Source: Syncephalastrum monosporum B8922 (taxonomy: Eukaryota > Mucoromycota > Mucoromycetes > Mucorales > Syncephalastraceae). From it: a stretch of 64,000 nt of DNA. Position 1 is the first letter of the stretch, and each line of letters opens with the position of its first letter. Under the pieces are notes generated by a model. The model did no database searches and had not been told where the DNA came from. It saw only the letters and a list, made by a program, of their open reading frames with translations. The position numbers were made by a program, and so were the translations under genes. The stretch is taken from contig JNEN01001230.1 of assembly GCA_000697355.1 (NCBI GenBank), positions 1 through 64,000 on the forward strand. Reading direction: 5' to 3'. Positions 10,532 to 22,030 of the stretch are shown piece by piece.

Positions 10532-11857
10532 TTACAGGATGGATGAAGTGTCTTCTAACCCGAGAAAGACATGGTACATGACTTGGACCCACGCGTCTGC
10601 GGGGCCTGGGATGCAGTAACGCAGACAATCCTGACCTCCCACGTGTCCGTCTGGCCGCAGATCCGTGAGCGCAGCCAAGTCCACGTAAAGACCGCCCGCG
10701 GCCTCAATAATCTCACGTGCCATTGCATTCCGCCTTGACAGCTCGCTCCAGCCATACGGCAGATGCTGCCGCTGCTCATCGGTCAGAGCCTCAATGGGTT
10801 GGGTCGCATCGTCGCAGTACGGATGGCCAATAGGCGTGGAGCGGTAGATGATCAGAGTCTGAGGTTGTACCCGGCGAATCGTGCGCAGGGTTTCGATCAG
10901 GCTATCCGTGAAGGCCTCATCGCTTTCCAACACTGGAGCGCGGTTGAGGATGACGATAGGGTACGCATTCAGGACGTTGGTCGTCACAAAGGGCCATTCA
11001 ATCTTGCTGCCTGACGGATGGCCCTGAGCCCGGTCGATGCGACGCGCGGTGCTCAGCACGTCGTTGCGTAGGTAACGCATGCGGGTATCTTCTGGCTCAG
11101 AGCAGATGGTGTGATCTACGTATGGCGTGTTCACTTCATGTTTCTTCGGGTTGCCGGAGGTGTGGTCTTTTTAATTACCTTTGCAGTTGAGTTCGCCAAA
11201 GCAAACGGTGGGACCGTCTCGTAAGACGTCTAAAAGAAGATCGTGGAGCTGGTATTGTACGAGATCACCAATGACCAGGACGTGTCTGCCTCGTAACACG
11301 TTGCACCACGCAGCTGTATCAACGGTAGGCGCCAGAGAACATTCGGCAGACGAGGGCTTCCATACGTAGTCGGTGCCATCCTGCTTGTGCTTCTTGGCAC
11401 ATACTCCAAAGGTAGGGTCTTGGAAGTGTTTGCGGATAACCTGCTGGTTGCCTTTGACCCACGCTCCTTTGTGCCAGCAATCGACGCGGGCTCGAAAGGC
11501 AGCGGCCTGTTGGGCAGTGCGTTTTTGTGAGCCAGGGATGCCCTCGACCTCGTAAAAGACTGCCAATGCCTTTTGGCGTGCGATATCGACGGCGTGCTTA
11601 TGGAGGCGAGCGCGTTCGGCAGCGGAGAGTGCACCGGTGGAGTAATTGTTCAGAATGGGGGGTCGGGGGTGAGGTTTGCGGTACCACGGGTAGTCGAAAT
11701 GAAGGTCGCGATGTTTCGATGGTGCAACGTCGGCAGGTGATGGTCGTGGCGGATGAACGTTCGCCACAGGTGTCAAAAAGGCACTAACCAGATGGTAGAT
11801 CAGCACCACTAAGCCTATATAGACTATAAAGCGGGCCCAATGCAGGCGATGCCACAT
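10532..11857 (-). CDS. Type II membrane PC-esterase/TBL-like SGNH protein
   Basis: Two exons, 11857-11179 and 11115-10532, total 1263 bases, giving 420 residues. The intron (GTAATT...CGTAG) restores the frame across an in-frame TAA and rebuilds GELNCKDHTIC. Residues about 9-28 form a single N-terminal signal anchor followed by a Pro-rich stem, so the rest should be lumenal. The core resembles the PC-esterase (PF13839-type, SGNH-like) fold: GRHVLVIGDLVQYQLHDLL occupies the nucleophile block, with GDL where GDS is usual. A C-terminal DLRPDGHVGGQDC block then gives the DxxH pair. Known relatives acetylate polysaccharides or glycans in the Golgi, or are inactive CAS1/TBL-like proteins. The absence of Ser in the GDS block questions catalysis. 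The substrate is unknown. Confidence 0.75.
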
Positions 11858-12216
11858 TCTAAGGAGACAGCAAAAGGGAACGAAGAAAGAAGGAAAAAGA
11901 GATTATAGAAGAAGGAAGGCCAGTCCTACGACGGTGTACAATTATGTCTGCTGCAAGCAAAATCGACAATATATAAGCCAAAGCAGCAAGACACGCCAAT
12001 GGGAAAACTCTTGCCCGCAAACCAAACTCCTTTTAGGCATGCGCCACACAACACGCCACAACCTATGTATCATTGCGACTTTAAAGAGTAGGTCGCCTCG
12101 TTACATATTCGTTTCGCTTTTATACATGCGTTGGGCTCATATTCAAATGCTTAAGTGTGTGCATGAATATATGCATGGTGAGAACTCATTCAAGTTACTC
12201 TCCTTCTATCACAAAT
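11858..12216. other. Intergenic between two minus-strand genes
   Basis: About 360 bases upstream of the PC-esterase-like gene and downstream of the metallophosphoesterase. No coding signal. The purine-rich stretch at 11858-11920 is the leader of the esterase transcript. Confidence 0.5.
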
Positions 12217-13194
12217 TTACAATGTGTCTTCGTCTTTCTTCTCATATTCTAGATCAAACACGACGGGGAGCTGGTTGGCTCGGTAGCGATGGTTACACGT
12301 ACAGGCGTTGATCATGAGGGTCTTGTTGTCCTCTGACATGCACCAACCGTGGTCTTCGTGAATGTGGCCGAAAACGCATACGCGGGGTTGAACAGCTTCA
12401 ATTTTTTCGCGCAGAATCGGGCACCCAACGTGCCGTCCGCCCCACGCAATCTTGTCTTTGTACCCTCGCGGGGGTGTGTGCGTCACCAGTACGTCTAATC
12501 CTTCCGGAATCGTCTTCCAGATGGCTAATTCATCCCATTCCAAGTTAGAAGAGAAGGACACCCGAAGCAGGGGATCAGATATCGACTTACGCTTGAGGTC
12601 CTGCGGCATGAACGCGCCGCCCAAATGGATGGGGGCGTACGGGCTCACAAACAGACGCAGTGCGCCAAGCTCGTCTGGTAAGCGAAACGCCTCATGCTCG
12701 AGATAGATAATACCGGCCTGCTCCATCATGGCAAGCACCGTCTGTTTCTGCTCAACATAGCCAAAGTACTCGTCAAGAATGATGTCGTGGTTGCCGCCTG
12801 TCACAATCTTGACGCTGCAATATCAATATATAAGAGAAGTGGTAACAACTTATTATGCCTTCTTTTCTTTTCTTTCTTTTGTCTCGCACGCTTACGGGTG
12901 AGGGAGCATACGGATCCATGCAAGGGTATTTTTGAATTCTTCAATGTGTCCACGACGCGTCAGATCACCTGCATGGACTACATGCAGCATAGAAGATCAG
13001 TTTACGGCATAAGGTAGGATCACTCTGAATTTTTTTTTTTCTTGATACGCACTGAAGACATCGCCGTCGGGTATGTCAAAGGCGAAAGCCGTGGCCCCGT
13101 GGGTGTCTGACATGCAGACAAAGCGAACTGAACCGCGATGCTTGTTCTTTAGGCGCTTAGGATCATCAGATACATAAACCGTGTTTGATGACAT
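12217..13194 (-). CDS. Calcineurin-like metallophosphoesterase (MPPED/UPF0046 type)
   Basis: Metal-dependent phosphoesterase, relatives of which hydrolyse cyclic nucleotides weakly. Exons 13194-13053, 12977-12896, 12814-12591 and 12524-12217 total 756 bases, giving 251 residues. All metal-binding motifs are present in order: SDTHG (D-x-H), the exon-spanning HAGDLTRRG (GD), GGNHD (GNHD), THTPP and FGHIHE (GHxH). The pattern VLVTHTPPRGYKDK...GC..L is typical of the MPPED1/2 subgroup. No signal peptide or membrane segment, so probably cytosolic. Start ATG 13194 is the first Met of the open first exon without a hydrophobic leader. The physiological substrate is unknown. Confidence 0.9.
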
Positions 13195-13374
13195 CAAGAG
13201 AAGAACGCTTCTTGACGAGAGAGAAAGAAGAACAAGAAAAAAAGGGTGAAACGCAGCAATGCAATAAGAGTGATGGATTCCTTGTGTCACCCACCCAAAA
13301 TTGCCCTGCTGTTTTTCAATCAACCGATTTCAGCATACCATTCACCTTTTACGCTCTATATTAAACTTATAGTC

Positions 13375-14672
13375 ATGACTTCAAGGTCATTTCGTGATGG
13401 ACTGCCAACATTGGAGTCGGTGCTTAGTCGACGGACGCTTCCGCCCGTCTGCTTGTACAATTACTATATAATCATGCGGGACCGACTGCACATGGAAGAG
13501 GTGCTCGATTTCTACCTGGATGTGCAGCACCATGAGCTACTCTGGCGTCGATACATCAAGACGATGCGACGATCAGGGTACCTTACCGAAGACGATTTAG
13601 CGGATGGATTCCAGTCACCTCGCGTGCTCAGCCGCTTGTCTCAATTAAACGACGAGAAAAAGCCCATGTCGCCATCCTTGTTGACCGCCGACACTGCTCT
13701 AAAGAAACAAAAGGAGCTTGCGCCACCGACACCGACGCCCGGGCGCATCCATGAGGAAGGCCTGAGCTTCAGTGACGATGGCTACGACGACGAGAAACGG
13801 CCTGTGCCAGAGCTGCGGTTCTCGAGTCTGTCCGGCAGCGAAGGCGTCCCTCTCGAACGACCACCCATCGACGGGCAGGACGCACCCTCGCGCCTCGACC
13901 GCAAGGCACGCCTCAACCGGCAAGACCTCACCGACTCGGCCCAGCGCATCATGATCCGCTACCTCGTCCCGTCTGCCTCGAAGGAACTCACCCAGCTTCC
14001 CCACCAGCTCAAGACGGACATGCGCCGTCAGATCGAAGACAACGGCCGCGATGACCCCCTCGTCTTTGCCGAAGGAAAGCAGTATGCCTTGGAATACATG
14101 CGCCGTAACGCCTATCCAAAGTTTTTGCGCATCAAGGTGTGGGGCAATGTCACGCTCATGCAGCAAATGCTACGTCTTGTCTTGGGCTTGGTCGCTCTTT
14201 TAGCGGGTCTCTCCACCGCTTTCAGTCTCATTTTCCTCGGGTATCCGCAGTGGGGTGTTCGCTTTTGGGTATGCGTCCCTTTTGGCTTTTACCTTCTTCA
14301 TGGTCTTCCATAGTCTAACTAACCCTCGTTTTTCTTTTTATTTCTTTTCAAGGTCCTCTTACCATTGTGGATCGGCATCCTCAATGTGCTTACGTTTTTG
14401 ACCGGCTTGGATCCTCTGTGGGTCTTGATTTTTAACATCAGGTACATTTTATCTCGTCAACAACACAAACATGCAAGTCATGCACATATTTCTTACCATA
14501 TCTTGCCTCTTCTCTCGTCAGTGAAACGACTACTTTCCGATTCAACCGTATTCGACAGCCAGAAGTCAAGCGCATCCTATGGTGGCGTTCTATTTGGCTT
14601 TTACTCATCAGTCTCGTCATTGCTATTGTTCTTACCATCATCTTCTGTGCTGTTCCTTCCCACCGTCTTTAA
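13375..14672 (+). CDS. RAX1: RGS-domain membrane protein, Rax1-like
   Basis: Exons 13375-14268, 14353-14441 and 14522-14672 total 1134 bases, giving 377 residues. Residues about 10-240 form a split RGS domain: PTLESVLSRRTLPPVCLYNYYIIM and EEVLDFYLDVQHHELLWRRY at the start, then a Pro/Asp/Ser-rich insertion. The second half is LTDSAQRIMIRYLVP...KELTQLP and ALEYMRRNAYPKFLR. Three to four hydrophobic segments follow (MLRLVLGLVALLAGL, LLPLWIGILNVLTFL, IWLLLISLVIAIVL). RGS followed by C-terminal membrane helices is the layout of yeast Rax1, a bipolar bud-site/polarity protein. In non-budding fungi the role is likely polarity or G-protein signalling at a membrane, which is inference. ATG 13375 was chosen over upstream in-frame Met 13246 because the leader there looks non-coding. 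Confidence 0.8.
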
Positions 14673-15069
14673 ACCGCTTGCTTCTTTTTGATTTATTCCT
14701 TCGATCTTTATACCAGACGTCGTCGACCGATCTCCTCTCATATTAAATATTACTCCTACAACGCCAACTGTTTTTTGTTAGCATGAGCACCATCACAGGA
14801 TAGCCGTAACTGTTTGTTTGTCTCAAATACTGTACGGCGCGGATGTTGAATAGAATGCGGAATTCCTGCAGCAGGATACATTCGAAAGGGATGGTGCGGG
14901 ATGAGGGCAAGAAAGGGCAACGGCTGGGGGAGGGGGAGCTCCCGATCAGGTTGATATGCACGGCTTAAAAGTATGAAGCACCACCTAAAGCAACAAGTCG
15001 ATCTTCTTGATTCTACATTTACCTAAGCTCTTCTCTCTTCCTTTCCCTTCCCTCTTTCTACCTGATCCA
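14673..15069. other. Intergenic, tetraspanin upstream region
   Basis: About 400 bases between two plus-strand genes. A pyrimidine-rich leader (15030-15065) sits just before the tetraspanin ATG. Nothing else recognised. Confidence 0.5.
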
Positions 15070-16762
15070 ATGGATAGACCAACACCAGAGGACGCCGATA
15101 CATTGCTCACTCCAGAATTCTTTGCTGCGTTTGCCGCATTGAACAGAAGCACACCCGATCTTAGCGTACCCGCCTCACTCGCGTCCGACCACAGCCTCCA
15201 TCCATCCTCTTCCCTGGCTTCCTCACCACCTACACATCCGAGTGAGCCGCATACGCAACCCTTGCCGAATAATCCTATCGCTTCAACTTCACCTACACCC
15301 ACCGCTGTACAAAATAAGTCCTCTCACAGTGATAAGCGCGTGAGCCAATCGGCGCCCGCGAGTGGAAGCAACAGTAAGCGCCAATCGACGGTCTCGTATG
15401 AAGGCTTCCGCGTCGACCCGGAAGACGAGCGCGAGCTTCCACCTCCTCCGGTCCTGCCTTGGCTGCAGAACGAGAAAAAAGGCAAGCAGCGGCACTCGCA
15501 ATGCAGCTCAACGCCGTCCTCGCGCGCATCCATCGATACCACAGGCACCAAAAATACGATGTGTACTGCTACTGGATTTTCCAACGGGAGCAACCTCGCA
15601 GGCTTTCATACGGTGAAGAGATACGTCCCAGCAGATGCCCACGTGAAACGGCGGCAGCGTTGGACAGCCCAGAAATGGTACCTTCTCGCCACAAACACCG
15701 TGGTATGTGACAAGAAAGAAGAACAGTGCACTGCGGTGTAATCGCGCGTGAAACATGGGATGTGTAACTCTGAGGTACTTATGAAGCGCCCTGTTGCATA
15801 TCATTGCAGTTATTTTGCTATGGTTTAGCCATCCTCGTCCTGTCGGTGCTGACGTTTCTGAAATGTACGTCCAGCATGTGTGCATGAGCACCTCGTCCGC
15901 TTATCTCATTGGCCATCTCTGATCCTGTTTTTATCTTCTTTGTTTGTATATTTTTTCTCCTTAAGTTTACCTACGGGCGGATGTAGTCATCGTTGGCGAA
16001 AAGACCCTGCTACTTTGTAAGCGAGATTCATTGCTCATTGATCGCATTATCGAAAGCCTAATTCATACATTAGTGGTGACCGTCGCAGGCGCCTTGTGCT
16101 TGTTTACTTCGGTGATTGGCTATTTTGGGATCATGCTCAACCATCGCCCGGCCTTGACGCTCTATAACCTTCTTCTTTGGGCATGTTTCGGTGTCATTGC
16201 GGCCATCGGCTATAGCTCGTATCGAAAGAACAAGTGGAATATCGAAGGCAAACTTTCCTATCAATGGCATTACGGCCTGACACCTGGTGGCCGTGCCCGT
16301 ATCCAAACCAATGTAAATCTGCCTCCTCTAGCCCCTAATGTATGACTAGACTGATCTGATATTTCATTTACTGCGTAGTTGCATTGCTGCGGCTATAAGG
16401 ACTTTGCCGACTTTCACCAAAACTCAAACAAGTGTTTTCCACGTACCCTCCTCCCTGGGTGCCGATTCAAGTATCAACAGTTCACCAAGCAAGCTTTGAC
16501 GGCGTGCTACATTACGGCGTTCGCCCTCGTCCCTTTGCACCTTATCGTGCTCATCTCGGCCCTCTTGTGCTCTAATCACGTCAACCGAAAGTTTGGCAAG
16601 AGTCTGCCGCCCAAGCTGTATCGCATTGACTACCAAGGTCTCGTTGTCGGTGCGACGCCGACCAGTAGTTCCTACAATTTGCCCCATGCACAGCAACAAC
16701 AGTTACAACACCGAGCCAACGTAGGATCGGCCCTCTCCAAGGAAAGCACGACCGTCGCGTAG
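15070..16762 (+). CDS. Fungal tetraspanin (Tsp2-like) with long cytosolic N-terminus
   Basis: Exons 15070-15702, 15810-15864, 15966-16016, 16074-16312 and 16379-16762 total 1362 bases, giving 453 residues. Residues 1-205 are disordered, Ser/Pro-rich and hydrophilic. Four membrane segments follow: LFCYGLAILVLSVLTFL, VTVAGALCLFTSVIGYFGI, LTLYNLLLWACFGVIAAIGY, and ACYITAFALVPLHLIVLISALL. Between TM3 and TM4 lies the large loop with the hallmark CCGY, followed by KCFP and PGC, matching the CCG...PxxC disulfide pattern of tetraspanins. A Gln-rich C-terminal tail follows TM4. The intron at 16017-16073 was inferred because it restores continuous TM2 sequence; without it a charged insertion would break the helix. 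Fungal tetraspanins organise plasma-membrane domains during polarised growth. The 3' end is only 82 bases from convergent MOG1. Confidence 0.85.
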
Positions 16763-16844
16763 GCATCTCGAGGAACTACGAACGAGGCCAAAGTGTGGCG
16801 CATTTAAATCTTTTTTTTTCCCATATTCTTTCTTTTTCGAGACT

Positions 16845-17578
16845 TTAGCCAAAAAGCTGCCAGTCTCTAATCTGTAATCCACGTAATAAACCATTCATTT
16901 CATCATGCACGTCGGTCAGAGTCACGGGAGGGGAGACATCGATGGCCTCACTGCTCTGCGAAGCCACGGCAACGGGTGCGTTGATGCTGATCACCAAGTC
17001 CGTCTGCACTTGTGCGAGACGCACTACGGCGAGCACCATTTCGACTGTATTGGATGCTTGGTCTTTGCTCTCGTTGAACTTGGCGATCTGCTGCTTGCCT
17101 TGGAGCACGTAGACGATGGCACTCGGTCTTGAAGAAGCGGGTGAGCCAACCTAGCACGCAGCTGAGCAGTGACTTACGGGAGCAGGGGTGTCGCCATGGC
17201 TGGGTCGCGAAGCTCGACGCGATCAATCTCGGCGGCAATCGCCTCATTGTCTTCCGCTAGCTGCTGGAAGTGGTATCTATGACATTCTGTCAACGCATCA
17301 ATGATATTGTAGTTGTGTGTGTGTGCCTACGCAGGAATAGCCTCGTTCTCGGCCTCGACTTGTTCAAGGAGCTCAACAACAAGACTTTGCTGGGTCTCTG
17401 TGTCGACAAAGACTTCTTGATTGTCCGGGATCTGACGGAATCCGCTACGACAGATTCAACGCGCTGTTCATGAGGAGACTCCAGATCGGAATGGAATAAC
17501 TTACCTCGCGTCAGCAAAGGTGTCCTTTACGGGACAGACAATGGCGCCTCCGTAGAGGGGTCTATCCTTGAGATTCAT
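16845..17578 (-). CDS. MOG1: Mog1/RanGRF, Ran nucleotide-release factor
   Basis: Small nuclear protein that binds Ran and promotes nucleotide release, supporting nuclear import. The first exon (17578-17505) encodes MNLKDRPLYGGAIVCPVKDTF, the Mog1 start (LFGGAI...P..F.D.S). The second exon gives FRQIPDNQEVFVD, the most conserved Mog1 block, and VVELLEQV. Later exons encode YHFQQLAEDNEA, IVYVLQGKQQIAKFNE and VRLAQVQTDLVISINAP, ending in IRDWQLFG. The inferred introns have clean GT/AG ends (17504-17445; the GTAGGC donor near 17330; GTAAGT donor near 17180), giving about 190 residues as in yeast and human. Gene 3' end abuts the tetraspanin 3' end. Confidence 0.9.
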
Positions 17579-17889
17579 GGTGCCGAGGAAGAAAACGGGT
17601 CTTTGCGTTCCGCGCGAGCTCGGTATTAAGTCCTCGCGGCTAAGGTATACCAAATCATGCAAATTCATTCCACACACAAATCGAAAAAAATCAAAAACCA
17701 CTTGTGCACTCATTCTTTATCATGTATTATTCCCAAGGTTGCAACGAGCAAGCAAACACACACCACCTAATTTTGTAACGGGCTCCCTATGGCTCTGATA
17801 CGGGCTTAGATGAAGGGGGGGGGGGGGGGGAGGCACAGACCCATGAAGCCTAGCACACACAGTATATATTTTCTTCTGCCAAATTCTTT
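17579..17889. other. Intergenic with 16-G homopolymer
   Basis: About 310 bases between MOG1 and VAC14, both minus strand. An uninterrupted run of 16 G lies at 17815-17830, about 60 bases past the VAC14 stop. Such a run can be a G-quadruplex or slippage site, or an assembly weak point. Confidence 0.6.
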
Positions 17890-20800
17890 TTACTTCCGTC
17901 CAGGGGAGGACACCGACGGTTTACGAGGCATCATGCGGGATGCGGCAGCTGCGCCCCGCATCAAGTGATGGTGGCTGCTGTTTGCACCGCTGCTGCTGCG
18001 GCTATCAGCTCCACTACTTCCAGCGCTGCCATGATTTCCTGTGCCGTTCGCTCCACCCGAATTACCAAGGGTAGTCATGCCGTTTCCGTTCACGGCAGTC
18101 AATACACTACCCTTCGTCTTGTTGTTGACACTAGATGATGTGCTCGCCAGCTCGTCTCGGAGATGGTGGAACGTCGGATCGCTATTGTACCGCGATCTAC
18201 GGGATTTGGGTGGAGGGTTTCTGGGTATATTTTGCAGAGCTAGATATCGTGTCAGCTACGCAGGCAGAGGCTTACCCAACTTGCCTTGTTTTCGCTGGCG
18301 CTCGTGCCGTGCTTGTACATTCTTAAAGTGCTGTAACAGATCTTGGAATTTGATCGGAGGTGTTTCATCGGCCTGCTTTGTGCTGGCCGCTGCCGTCTTC
18401 GATGACCGCTGCTTGGTGGGATTGGTATCAGCAGCACTAAAGGATACTCATAGCTCAGTCGCAAGAATCCAACTATTAAGATGGTAGCTGTCAAGACAAT
18501 CATACCTTTTCGCAGGCATCACGTGGAAGAACCCGAGGGAAGAAACGGCACTCAGTCGATTGCGGAGGGTGGAGAAAGCGGATGACTGTGGCAGAAGCAT
18601 CAAAATTCCATACAGACACTTGAACAGGTAAGGGTGCTTTTCAGGTTCCAAGAGTTGCATACGTAGATCTTGGTATCACAATAGAAACGTCAATTCAAGG
18701 ATCGATCGACTCGGGGCAAGTTATTGTAAACTCACATGTAAAGACAGGCGACTCAAGGAGCTGCACCAGTTTGTCCACTTGGATTAGCATGTTGACGGTT
18801 ATTTCCATTTCAGCACTATCACAAAGGCATCAGTCGTAGGTACTCGCTGACATACTACTCCACTTACAAGACTTGCAACATGTTGGCTGCGTGTTCGTAT
18901 GCTTGGGCCAACAGACACAAGGAAAAGGCAGCAACGCTGTTATGGCACCAGGATCGGTATAAGACATTAAAGAGACGCTGTCCATCCTGGGTATAGGTTG
19001 GAGAGTGAGATAGGCCTTTAATGCTTTCTTACCACATACTTACCCTGTGATCTAGATTGCGTAGTCGTTTACGTAGGTCGCCGAGTTCTGAGGAGGTAAT
19101 CAGGATAATATTTAGGTTTTGGACCATGATGCTCGCAAACTCGAGATCCTAGGGAACCAATTTTGTAAATGTACATGTTCCCACCATATTGTATGCCATG
19201 AATCACCTCGTCATGTTCCAATATATCCGCAATGGTGCAGTAAATCCGTTCTGAATCTAAGCTCAGACAGAGCTGCCGAATGATAAGACTACCGCGTGTT
19301 TCCAGTAGCCTGCGATCTGTGCTGAACAAGGACAAAAGGTTCATCATAAAGCTTCGAAAATACTCGTGATCCGAGTAAGACGAAATTTGTGCCAGAAGTT
19401 GCAGGTCTCGTCGAACAACCTGGTACGAAGGGATGAGTTGATTTTTTTCTTTATGCAAGATACATACCTCCTCAGAAGAGTCAGATAATGTTTTAAGCAA
19501 CGCAGGAAAAGTGCCGTCGTCCGAAGCCAGAATCTGGTGATGTAAAGAGAGCTTAGTCAAATTCTCTCTCTCTCTCTCTACACCCAAACACTATCCGTGC
19601 ACTATACCTTGTTAGGCGCCTTTTTGTGTAGCATCAGCAGCCATTCAAGACCTGCCACGCGTGTCTCTTCGTGCTCGTTCAAGAACTGGAGGCGCAGGTT
19701 AGACACCATAATCTGATAGTCGAAGGGATCTTCCGAGTGCGACAACGAGGAGGAGGGTCGGCCGACATCCGAATGATAAATGCGGCGTAGGGCGGGCGGA
19801 TAGGCGTCGACCGCATCGCTCATCTGTGTTCCGAGCGACGGTGCAGCTGAGGGATCGCTCACGCTCGGTGAAGGCTGGGGTAAAGGCGGGGCAGGTGTAG
19901 GCGTCGCAAGCACGAGTTGCTGCAGACTCTGGTTGGTCTTCTTGGCAGTGTCTCGGATGACGACGACGGGATGCGCCAAGCAGGGTAGGACCGCCAGGAT
20001 GATTTTTGGCGTGAACTGAATGACAACGTCCGGTGCAATGACGATGAAGACGTTGATCCACTCAAGTGCGGTGCGCTGTATATGTTCCTCTTTGGACGAA
20101 AGATGGCGCACCAAAATATCGATAATGCGCTCGGACTGGACAATGACTCCCTGACCGGGGATGTAGGTGCCCTTGCCGTGCTCATCGTTATCGGGGCCGA
20201 GCGTGGCTTCGTCCTTTGTCTCTTCTGTCTCTTCGACTTCTTCAGGTGCGGGTGCGGCAACAGTAGCTGTGGTGTCGGTGCCAGGAGCGGAAGGCGGCGG
20301 TGGCGGTGGCGCAGGTTCGTCTGTGGATTTCTTCCTGGGCTGCGGAGTGGAGGCTTTTTCCTGCTGGTCGCGTGTGGCGGCGGCTTCCTGGATCTCATTC
20401 AGAAACTCCTTGAGGAGCTCACTCGTAGCGACGCGTACGTCAACGCTTGGATCGCTAAGGCAGTTCAGCAAGCCATCAAGGAACTCGGGCAAGAAGGAAA
20501 CAAGTTCGAGGTCGGGAATGGAGTCGAGGACGGATATCCAGGACACGAGGTACTGGCGTGTAAAGGAATTGCGGACGTAGATGCGCTTACTCAAGACGGG
20601 AATGAAGCGGGGCAACGAGAAGGCGGTATTCCTAGGAAGCGAGGTGGGAACGACGAGGGGAGGGTCTGTGGAATCCTGCTGCTCAGCTGGGTTGAGGGGC
20701 TGGTCATGAGCCGACACGTACGTCGTCGAGAGCTCAGAAACAATGTCTTTGATCAGCCGATCCAATAGATCAGCACCGTTCTTCACCGTCGATGCCGGGT

Positions 20801-21413
20801 CGGTTGCCAGCTATAGAATGTTGTCATGTTGAAAGCATCAAGATGGACAGACGAAATTGCCCGTACCTTGCATAAGGCATCGAAAATGCTGTTAAAGAAG
20901 CGGAGAACTTCGCCCTTGGCGACTTTGGCAATGTTGTACATGCTTTCGCAGGCGTAATAACGGACGCGCGAGTCGTTGTGGGTGAAGCAAGACAGGATAG
21001 GAGGCACGATGATGTCGAGATAAGGCGCGACGGCCTTACAGAATGAGGGGTTAGTGATAGTGCCGGTTGCATGGACTTGAGCCGGTCTTTTGTTTTATTA
21101 GACTCACCGGGCCAAGAGCGATAGCGGTGGCAGCTAGACCAATAAGACCCCCATTGCGAGCATTCGAGTTGGTGGAATAGACAAAGTCTTGCACGAGAGT
21201 GTCAATGATTTCTGTAATGTGTTCAGGAGCTTTTTCGTTCTCGCGGACGAGCCTAGCATAAGGGAGTGTGGAAATAGATCGGGTGAATGGAAAGGCCAGC
21301 CGTGAGAGGGCGTGGTTATACTTTTCGATTAGCAAAGCAGCCGACTTGCGCTTGTCATAAATCTTGTCTGTCAAGCCCCGAACAAGATGGGCTGAAAAGA
21401 AGGCCGTGTCCAT
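17890..21413 (-). CDS. VAC14: Vac14, scaffold of the Fab1/PIKfyve complex
   Basis: HEAT-repeat scaffold that holds the PtdIns(3)P 5-kinase Fab1 and Fig4 on vacuole/endosome membranes. About ten exons. The N-terminus reads [21 protein letters not shown], followed by [19 protein letters not shown] and [20 protein letters not shown], which define the Vac14 N-terminal domain. HEAT-like units continue in a large exon at 20786-19602, with an acidic Ala/Glu/Pro-rich insertion (about 20390-20170). The C-terminal Fab1-binding region includes [56 protein letters not shown] and [10 protein letters not shown]. It is followed by a disordered Ser/Asn/Gly-rich tail ending SSPGRK. Total is roughly 900-950 residues, comparable to yeast Vac14 (880). 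Start ATG 21413 directly precedes the conserved block. Confidence 0.92.
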
Positions 21414-22030
21414 TGCAGAAAAAAAAGAGAAGCGTCTCTTCTTTTTTCAACTTTCTTTAATAGGTGGACGCTTGCGTTTCAGGAGCTGTCTGTCTTTGAC
21501 TTTCTGCTGAGGCTCAATCACATCACTCAACCCGCCCAGCTCAATCATACAGTCCTCACGTGGCTATGTAAACAAATATGAAGGCATACTCGCATACCCG
21601 CATCCACGCACAGCTCTGCAGTATACTGTATAGAAGAATAAGATCGTAGTAAGAAGGCCATCCTTGTACGATCTGCATATGATATGACACAAGGAAAATT
21701 GGGACGAGCAGGTTTCATACTCATACAATGCAGACAATTGTCGGGGAAAAGACAGAAGACCTTTTCTATCAGACTTCTCTAGATGGACGGCTTTTTTATC
21801 CATGTGACATGAAAGATGAAATATGTATTACAGATGTGGGTGGTGTGCTGGAAAAAAAGAAGAAAGCAGCGAATTGGCTTGGTCTGGGCTTTCTGTGAGA
21901 GAATAACAAAATGTGTTTCTGCGTATATGTAGAAGGTGAGAGCGAGAGAGAATGATAGAGAAGTCGAAGAGAGCGGAAATGGATAGGCCAAAGCTAACAG
22001 TAAAGGGCGGAGGCGTGATTATAATGCATT
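21414..22030. other. Intergenic VAC14 upstream / RRB1 downstream
   Basis: About 620 bases. A poly-A/GA tract lies immediately upstream of the VAC14 start. No supported coding frame. Confidence 0.5.
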
